Assembly (NCBI GenBank): GCA_038030265.1
Contig: CM075941.1
Coordinates: 43,958,164-44,022,163 of the forward strand
DNA: 64,000 nt
Reading direction: 5' to 3'
From: Corythucha ciliata
Lineage: Eukaryota > Arthropoda > Insecta > Hemiptera > Tingidae
The translations under genes and the position numbers were made by a program. The notes under the pieces were generated by a model. It saw only the letters and a list, made by a program, of their open reading frames with translations. It was not told the DNA's origin and did not search any database. Shown piece after piece: positions 56,701-64,000 of this stretch (the first letter of the stretch is position 1; each line of letters begins with the position of its first letter).

Positions 56701-59700
56701 CGAAACTCAGTTCGTTCGATGAACGAACCCCTTGACACTTTTGGACGCTCCCCCACTTCCACGAATAATTTCCATTGCCTCCCCTGATGAATTTATTAGC
56801 TTTCCTCCGCCCCCCTAGAGTCAGATAGACGCCCCTGCCTCCTAGTAGGTCAAGAATCGATAATTTTGACTGAAAGGCTAGATTTTGAATAGCGGAGCAA
56901 GTTCTAACCTCTATTTTGAGTGTAAATGAACACCAAAAAGCAAATTCATGTCTCAAGTTCAGCCCGTGGAACTAGTTTGTCCTAAAAAAAAGAAATATTC
57001 CGAAATTTTCTCTTCGGATATCAGAAGCCATGATTTCAGCTCACGGTCGCCGTGCCTATTATTCACCGGCCAGGGTACCGCTAAAAAGCAGGGAGAAGGA
57101 AGGGAATTGTATCAATCCCAACCGCCCTTAGAGGACCCAACAGCCTCGATCAACCTAATGAGCAACGAACTCACCATCCTCTAATGAAAAATTCGACGAC
57201 TTTCATCTTAACGGCCGTCGATTAAATAAACATCGCGATGGCTTCAAACCTCTCCTCACACTATCACGCTCCCCTTAAGATTTACCAGAAGCGTCTGAAC
57301 ACGACAAGAACATAAGTGGGCCGTAACAGCCGAGACATAAGAGCGCTCGAGGGTCCACCAAGCCCCTCGAGGCGTACAACCTGTTTTCGTGGCATACATT
57401 TTAGAAAAATCATCCTCAGTCCGCCGGATATGCCCGGACGGGTGGGGGAAAGCAACAGGTGTCTCTAAATCATAACAATAAAAGCATACATTAAAATGTT
57501 TTTCATCGGAGCAAAAGTTATAGTGTTCGAACAATTTCATATTCACGACCTGTTTTTATTTTACAAAGTCTTAGTGTACTCAACTTCTCTTCTTTTTTTT
57601 GTTCTAAAAAGAGAGACAATCGTTACAAAAAAGTGTCTTCAACCACAATCTGTCCACTTTTTTTTTCGAGGGCTATTTGTAGAGAAAGTATGAAGATTGG
57701 AAATCGTAAACACAAAATTAAACCACCACTCCCCCTGGATGTTTAGAACAGCGAAACGAGGATGAAGGCCTGACCTTCATTCCATTTACGCACGGCCTGG
57801 CTTTCAAAGGCCTTTAGAATTTAAAGAGAAATGCCGCATTTTCTATCCCCCCACCCCCACCACCAACAACCGAAACACCCTAACTATTTTACAGACCGAA
57901 AGGTCTTTGCGTATTGAAGCAGCAAAAGCTTTTATTCACTATTGGTGAGGGGGAGGGGGTTGTCAAGTTTGAGGGGGGGACATCAGAGAAAGTAATCACG
58001 CTTGATTAAACAGTTTTTAATGGTGCGAGTTTTAGACTAATCAGAGCCGTCGCGCATTAACGCACTTTTGCACTAAAAAACCTGCGAGTCCATTCAAAAT
58101 TCCTGGAAGGTAAAAAAAAAACGTTCGCGAGATTCTATAAAACTTCTTTGTCTTTCCGCAATTATATGCATATTAGGCCGGATTTTTGTGTAGGTTTATA
58201 AGGGGGGGGGGGGCAGAGAGCTATCATAAAAAGGAAGCCTTCAAGGTCGTCTTTTTGTCGACTTTTCATTATAATGATACTTCTCATTAAGGACGAAAAA
58301 CGTTTAAAAAAGGAAAAAAACTAGTCCATAAAAAATGCAATAAACCTTGAAAAGTTGAACCTAAGTAGGATTTTTGGTAATTAAAAGGAATAAATGTGAA
58401 ACAATAAACGATACCAAAAAAATTATATTGTGGACAAAAAATAATTTTATCCCTAAGAGAAAGTTTATGCCTTCAGAGAATGGCATCAAAGCAAATTTCC
58501 GGATTTGAAAAGTACGAAGTCCAACGTTTTTTCCAGTGGGCGTCGCAGTTCAAAGGCCTGCAGTTTAATTCCTTTAAAGATTGAAGGATGTTGTGAGAGA
58601 GACAGAGTTGAGAAACGCTGCACCCACATAACCTCGCATGACTCCGTAATAAAAAAAGTAGAAAAATCAAACAACAGTTACTTCTCAGTAAAGTGAAAAA
58701 CAACGGCGAAAAAAAAAGTCACTTTTAATTGTAATTGAAAGGCTGTTTCGGGAGGGAACTGAAAAACTTTCTTCAAATTATGGCCCAGCTTTTGAGAGAA
58801 ATAAAACATGAAAAAATAATTGAAAACAGGGTCGATTGAAAGTAAAGCGTGTGTCATGGGGGGGGGGGGCTGAATGAATTACTCTCGTTCGTGGAAGAAA
58901 TGAAAATTCATAATAATTAAGGCCTAAATGCGTACATTGCTGTAGCCGAGGTGTTTCTACCACGGAAGAAACACAGATCCCCCCACCCTTTTTTTAAACG
59001 ATGTGGTTTAGTGCAAAGTCAGCAGACAAGAAAAAGGTATCTTGGACTTGAGTCAGCAGAAAATGACTCGGCAATCATCATACAATAGTTCGGTAATTTT
59101 TTTCTGACATTTTTTTGAGTGGCATCGATATCACCCTGTTATAGTGATCGAAGTATGATGGGGTGGGGGATAGGGGTACGACCAGCATTCTTGAATTTGA
59201 AAAGGTGAAAAATGGATGCAAACGATAGCAACTATCAAGAAAGTAACACGTCGTGCTGGCAAAATAAATAATTTCGTAAGTACGTGATGTTACAATTGAA
59301 CAATATTTAAGAGAATTGTATTCAAGAAAGATCCCCCCTTCCCCAACCAATGATATCCTCAAAGCTTTTCACCAAACCAGCTTTGTTCAAATCAGAGCTG
59401 CCCGCTGCCCACAAACCAGTTTTTTTTGTTTTTTTTTTTTTAGTGATCTCATCCAAACGGTCTACTCGTTCCATAAGTTCAACCCTTTCCCCCCAAGAAC
59501 ACCAACTGAAACACAGCCTTTTGCCTAGATCCATGCCTAATGAGTTGAATATCTAAGTCCCTTCCTCCCCTCTCACCCACCAGAGTCCATCTACCCCAGC
59601 GCCCACCAGAAAGTAATAATTCACTGGAAATAAACTGGAAGTGAGACACTAAAGCACATACCCCATCAAGTGAATTGGTTCGCAAAAAAAAACAACGACG

Positions 59701-62700
59701 ATGGCGAAAACCCATTACTTACCTGCAACATAAGAGAGAAAAAGTAAATTAATTAACCTTCAAAACTAATTTAGTATAAATTGGTTGGATGGGGTAGGGA
59801 TAGCGGTTACGTGCCATGTAAAAAGATCCACCAGATAAACTCTATTCTAAGAATTGTTGGAAAGGGTCGAGGACGACGCCATGAGGGAAAAAATCAATAG
59901 GAAAAGTCGTCTGGAATCTGTGGGGATTCGGATACCGTTGAGGTTTTCCACAAGCGCAACGCTGACAAGAGAGAGGCTGGATAGATGGGAGGATTCTAAA
60001 ACGGAAAAGTGGCAGGGGATGGAGTGCTACAAAGTATATGAGGAAAAAAGCAAGGAAAGTCAAAGGATGAGGGGGGGGGGTCTGGGACCATCAAACACGG
60101 ACTTAAAATGAGTGATGCCTCCTTCAAATTACGATTGACACACATAGATATTATGTGACCATTGTCATCAGAGTGTCGATCCCACAGCCCCACCATTGTC
60201 CCTATCGGTAAGAAAAATGACACCGGCTGTGCTGAGAAGTAGAATACATACAAGCAAAGAGTATCACTCGCCCACTTAACAGAAATAAAGCGTTCTCCAG
60301 CAGTCAAACTGTTCAAGGCAACCCGCAGGAAAACTTGGAAGGATTTATTTAACTGCGTTCTCTCAACTTGTGCATGAGTATGAAAACTCCCTTCGAGATT
60401 ACTGTAAAACAAAAACAAAACCACTACGAGAGTCCAAAGTTGTAGTGGGTGACCCTGGGGCAGTAGATGGTCGTTGAACGGTAAGTGATCATTATTTGAC
60501 CATTTCCCGCAGATCAATACATGGAAAGGGGGGAGGGGTCTGCTAGTGACCGAGTAGTAATAACTTGGCCGAAGTTAACCACACTTTTTACGTATAGTCG
60601 CCCGGAAAAGTTTTTAAAAAATAATGCAAGCGACCGTCCTATATAAGAAATGGAGCGGTGAATATAAAAAAAAAGAAGAGAAATTAAATTGATACAAGCC
60701 CCGTCCCGATTCAAAAGTAATAAGTCATTTTATCCCCTCAGGAATATCCCTTTGTCTCACTCCTGTGTTTACTCAGCAGGTAGGGCAAACGGGGAGGGTT
60801 ACTTTCCAACGAGAGAAATACTACACAACCCGTGAATCAAGCTGTAGATCCCTCCCAAAGCCCGAGGGCATTGACATTGAAAGAAGAGATCGCATTTTCA
60901 AAATAATAATAATAATGATAAACTCCACAGATTGCCGCATGAACAGGTTACAGGAATATCGGTCGCATCATTATGGACAACTTTAACCCCAGCGAAGAGG
61001 TCGAGGTTCATGTGTTCGATTTTTTGGGTTTGACAAGTAATACGCTGCATTTTGGTGTGCGCTAGTAGTGTGAAAGGGCTCATAGCCTTTCCCTTCACAC
61101 GAAACAATCCACTCCTGTCCACAAGTCAGTAGAAATGTCCCAGTGCCTGAGCATTCTTTGCAAAAACGCTTTTCATCGTGGGACTTTTTTTACTTCTTTT
61201 TTTTTTTTTTTTTTGGCGTAAAATTGAAATCCCGAGCATTTTCCTGGTCACCTTTCCCTGTCGTTTAGCAAGGAATAGAATGAAGGAAATAGGCACTCGA
61301 TAGACAGCACAAGCTGTGTCGTAACACCAACGCCGGCCGTTTGTTTCTCAAAAAATAACAGTTATAATTTGTGTTGTTATTTTTTGTGTGCAACTTGAGA
61401 AACTCAAGGCAGCGACATCGGCAATTACGAATTTATCATGCACCCCACTCACATTATCGATTAATGACCGAACCAAATTTTTCCTACACATGGTAGAGAC
61501 TGTTCTCATTGTTCTGACCTCCGAGAAAATTGACCACACAGTCAAGTGTTTTTCGAAAGGAAAAAAAGTGACATTTATTGACAGGAATCCCAGCCCACTC
61601 CTGCCACCAAGAGTATTGCATCTAACGGGGGGGGGGGGGGTTTGGCGAGTGGTGTTATTTATGTCGGGTGAAAATAAATAATAACAACAACAAAAATACT
61701 CGAAGGCCTTATCCAATTTCTGTTAATCATTCGACAAATTCCGTAAGGTCACTTTCTGGCAATTAACCCCTCACGCTATAAATCAAATTATTTTTTAAAT
61801 CACCGCGTGCCCCATCTCCTCGTATAGCACCTCTCTTTTTGCCGGGAAAGGGAAAGTAAATGAGAGCTTGACGCACGAAAATGATGGGGGAGATGGGACG
61901 TGAGTACTGAGGGCTCCCCTCCCCCTCGTCATAACTTATCGAAATTCTTTCCAACACCATAATGCTTTTACATCGCGGTGAACCAGTCATACCATTGAAG
62001 GTAGGGGAGAGGTCGAATGGAGAGGAAGAGGTTTTGTTCTAAAGTTGAGAACGTGCGGTTTATTATAAATACCGAACGACTTCTTAATAAACTCGTCAAC
62101 AAATTCTCTTCTCCATTATACGCCCTATGATGGGGACGTTTTTCAGACTTCAAAAAGTGTTTCACTCGCCCTGGGAGGATAACAGGACAGGGAGCCCTCA
62201 TCTTGAGCCATTTGACGCTCAATTGAACGCAATCAAGAGCGAAATAGAATCTAAGAAGGCGACACTTGATATAGAGGGGGAGAGGGTGCTGACGAAAGAA
62301 AAATTGTTCTCGCCACCCCAACTGCAAGACAAACAACAAAATTATGAAATCTGCCGGTTTTAATACATCGTGAAGGGAAGGGAAAGGAGGAAACCTCTCA
62401 AACTTCCTTTGTTGCCCAAAAAACTAAAAGTAATTACACGGTGAAGATAGGGGCACGAAAATTACGTACAAGCCCTCCAAGGTGAGGATCACGCTCAATT
62501 AAACATCTCGCTAAGCTTCAGGAATACTGAGTAGTGAGTAGTGAGACCTTTCCTCATTGCACCTTTAGCTCAAGGATGTAAGCATCGGCGAGATCTCACA
62601 ATTGATTGAAAATATCAGGGAATCGACAGATATAATGTTGGTTTGACCATGAAAAACGCTAATAAATTGTCAATTATTGTTTTAACGGAGGTAACTTTCA

Positions 62701-63541
62701 CGTTACAAGAATTCTAATATTTCCATGTCAACCTATTTTTTTTTTTACTACAAGGGAGAAAAAATTGGGGAAACCCACTTCGAGGAAAAGTGGCATTGGA
62801 TTACATAGAAAAATCACATTTTGCCGGTCCTTCAAAACTGCCCCTGAAGAGGGCCATTACAAAAAAGAAAAAGAAATGGAGGAGCAGAGAACGAGACGGA
62901 TGAGGTCTAAAAAGTGAGATTAGAAACCAGATTTTTCACGCACAATTCACTTCGCCAAGGACTGAGCTTTTATAGGCGAAGGAAGTCACCATTTCCGTAA
63001 AAAGAAGCAACCGGGTCACTGGGGGAACGATCACTGCACCGCAGAAGGGGGAAAATCCCTGGAAAATGAGGCCTAAGAAAATCTGTTTCCTAGCGTGCCA
63101 GTTTCCCTTTCGCTTCAACAGCTCAAAAATAGAGGCTGGAGGAGAACATTGGTCGCGTTAGCGGTCCAATATGCTACCTACCACAAAGTCGCTGCCTAGT
63201 GCTGACCGCTCCGAATACGATACCAACTTGGACAAACGTTTTGGTTAATAAACCTAGTGTTAATTTTTCCAAGCAAAATCAAACATAAACGCACGTTTTG
63301 GATGTCCTGGACTCGTTAAACCACCAGACACGCTCTTTCACTGCCCCCCTCCCCCGAGGAATCGGACCGTAACCTATGAAAGTGATCCTTTCTTAAATAA
63401 GTGACTGTTCTCAGGGACAGTCACCGTACGATGACGTCAAAAGAGAGTGATTTTTGTATCACCCCGAGACGCCAAAAGCATTTAGCGTCATACAATTAGG
63501 ACAGGAGCAGCTGGATAGTCCGAATCTGGACGTATGTACTA

Positions 63542-63951
63542 CAGTGGAACCTCGATAACTCGAACCTCACGGGTAAATGAAAAAATTCGAGTTATCGAGA
63601 ACTTTGACTAACCGGGGTTCGAGTTATCGGGGCCTAGAATAACCGATTTCGAGTTATAGAGGTCCCAAGTTAGAAGACCTCTTCTGAATCCCCTCTTCGA
63701 TGTGATAACTTCGAGTTATAGAGGTGAAGTACTCAAAACTTCGACTTATAGAGGTAAAAGGAGGACTCAAGAGGATCTTAAGGAGGATTTTTCGGTCCAC
63801 GAGCCTAAGAAAATTCGTCTTATCGAGGTTTCAGTTCGACTTGTAAAGGTAAAAATGAAGGCAAATTGTAAGGAAAGTCAAAGGGATTCAAGAAAATTCG
63901 GTTTATCGAGGAATTCGAGTTACTGAGGTTCGAGTTATTGAGGTTCCACTG
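63542..63951. mobile_element. 410-bp TIR element, Tc1/mariner-pogo type MITE
   Basis: Flanked by TA on both sides (63540-63541 and 63952-63953). Ends CAGTGGAACCTCGATAACTC and GAGTTATTGAGGTTCCACTG are inverted over 28 bp with one mismatch. The inside repeats TTCGAGTTATAGAGGT several times. A TIR starting CAGT-GAACCTCGATAACTCGAA and a TA target duplication are typical of pogo-like non-autonomous elements in invertebrates. No transposase is encoded; the 74-codon frame inside is not a gene. Confidence 0.88.
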
Positions 63952-64000
63952 TACCATGAGCCGTTCACCTTTCAACTCGAATCACCTGAACAGTAAAACC

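Larger units (their letters stand above)
50418..64000. other. Upstream intergenic region
   Basis: 13.6 kb in which I find no supported gene on either strand. It holds the MAP7 promoter area, hairpin elements at 52256-52522 and 54701-54845, a poly-A-rich stretch at 54122-54185, degenerate motif arrays at 55360-55870 and 56400-56700, and a TIR element at 63542-63951. Short open frames such as 51055-51258 and 62127-62363 lack domains and splice support. Confidence 0.65.

Noticed and set aside
62127..62363. 79-codon plus-strand frame with a helical stretch (NAIKSEIESKKATLDIEGE)
   Set aside because: Coding-like composition but no domain, no splice partner, and an open frame on the opposite strand as well.
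1..64000. Bacterial systems, CRISPR arrays, operons
   Set aside because: Introns, poly(A) signals and animal gene families show a eukaryotic nuclear sequence; the repeat arrays lack the regular spacer pattern of CRISPR.

Overview
This is a stretch of animal nuclear genome: intron-rich, AT-rich and full of degenerate repeats. It holds two recognisable protein-coding genes whose 3' ends face each other. The exon sequences, and many introns of only about 60-85 nt, suggest an arthropod-like protostome. The second gene's microtubule-binding part reads like insect ensconsin. I cannot name the species.

Plus strand, about 2.2-14.4 kb: a homologue of OCA2 (the P protein, a 12-transmembrane melanosomal anion/ion transporter of the SLC13/ArsB superfamily). 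Thirteen exons from 3949 to 14330 splice in perfect phase to a TAA stop, followed by an AATAAA signal. A further exon with the first membrane segment is likely near 2242-2355. One codon in the lumenal domain (4075-4077) is an in-frame TAG at a place where flanking residues on both sides align with OCA2, so this copy may be a null allele, or the TAG may be used as a splice acceptor. A 7.5 kb intron (5820-13281) interrupts the gene and carries a decayed Ty3/gypsy retrotransposon, minisatellites and a 46-nt poly-T.

14.4-18.4 kb is a gene-free convergent spacer with hairpin elements and a 26-bp minisatellite.

Minus strand, 50.4-18.4 kb: a MAP7/ensconsin homologue. Eighteen exons splice in phase to exactly 1,011 codons plus stop. 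The N-terminal coiled coil (microtubule binding) lies at 28.6-29.5 kb, a Ser/Thr/Pro-rich linker at 21.8-27.4 kb, and the MAP7 domain (kinesin-1 binding) at 21.1-21.7 kb. All 5' exons meet at phase 1. A second start exon at 46.1 kb, with its own TATA box, would also join in frame, which suggests alternative promoters.

50.4-64 kb, upstream of MAP7, has no gene I can support. It contains three clean hairpin/TIR elements, the clearest being a 410-bp TA-flanked element at 63542-63951. Throughout the window, introns and spacers hold several families of short degenerate tandem motifs on both strands, and many poly-C/poly-G tracts of 8-14 nt.
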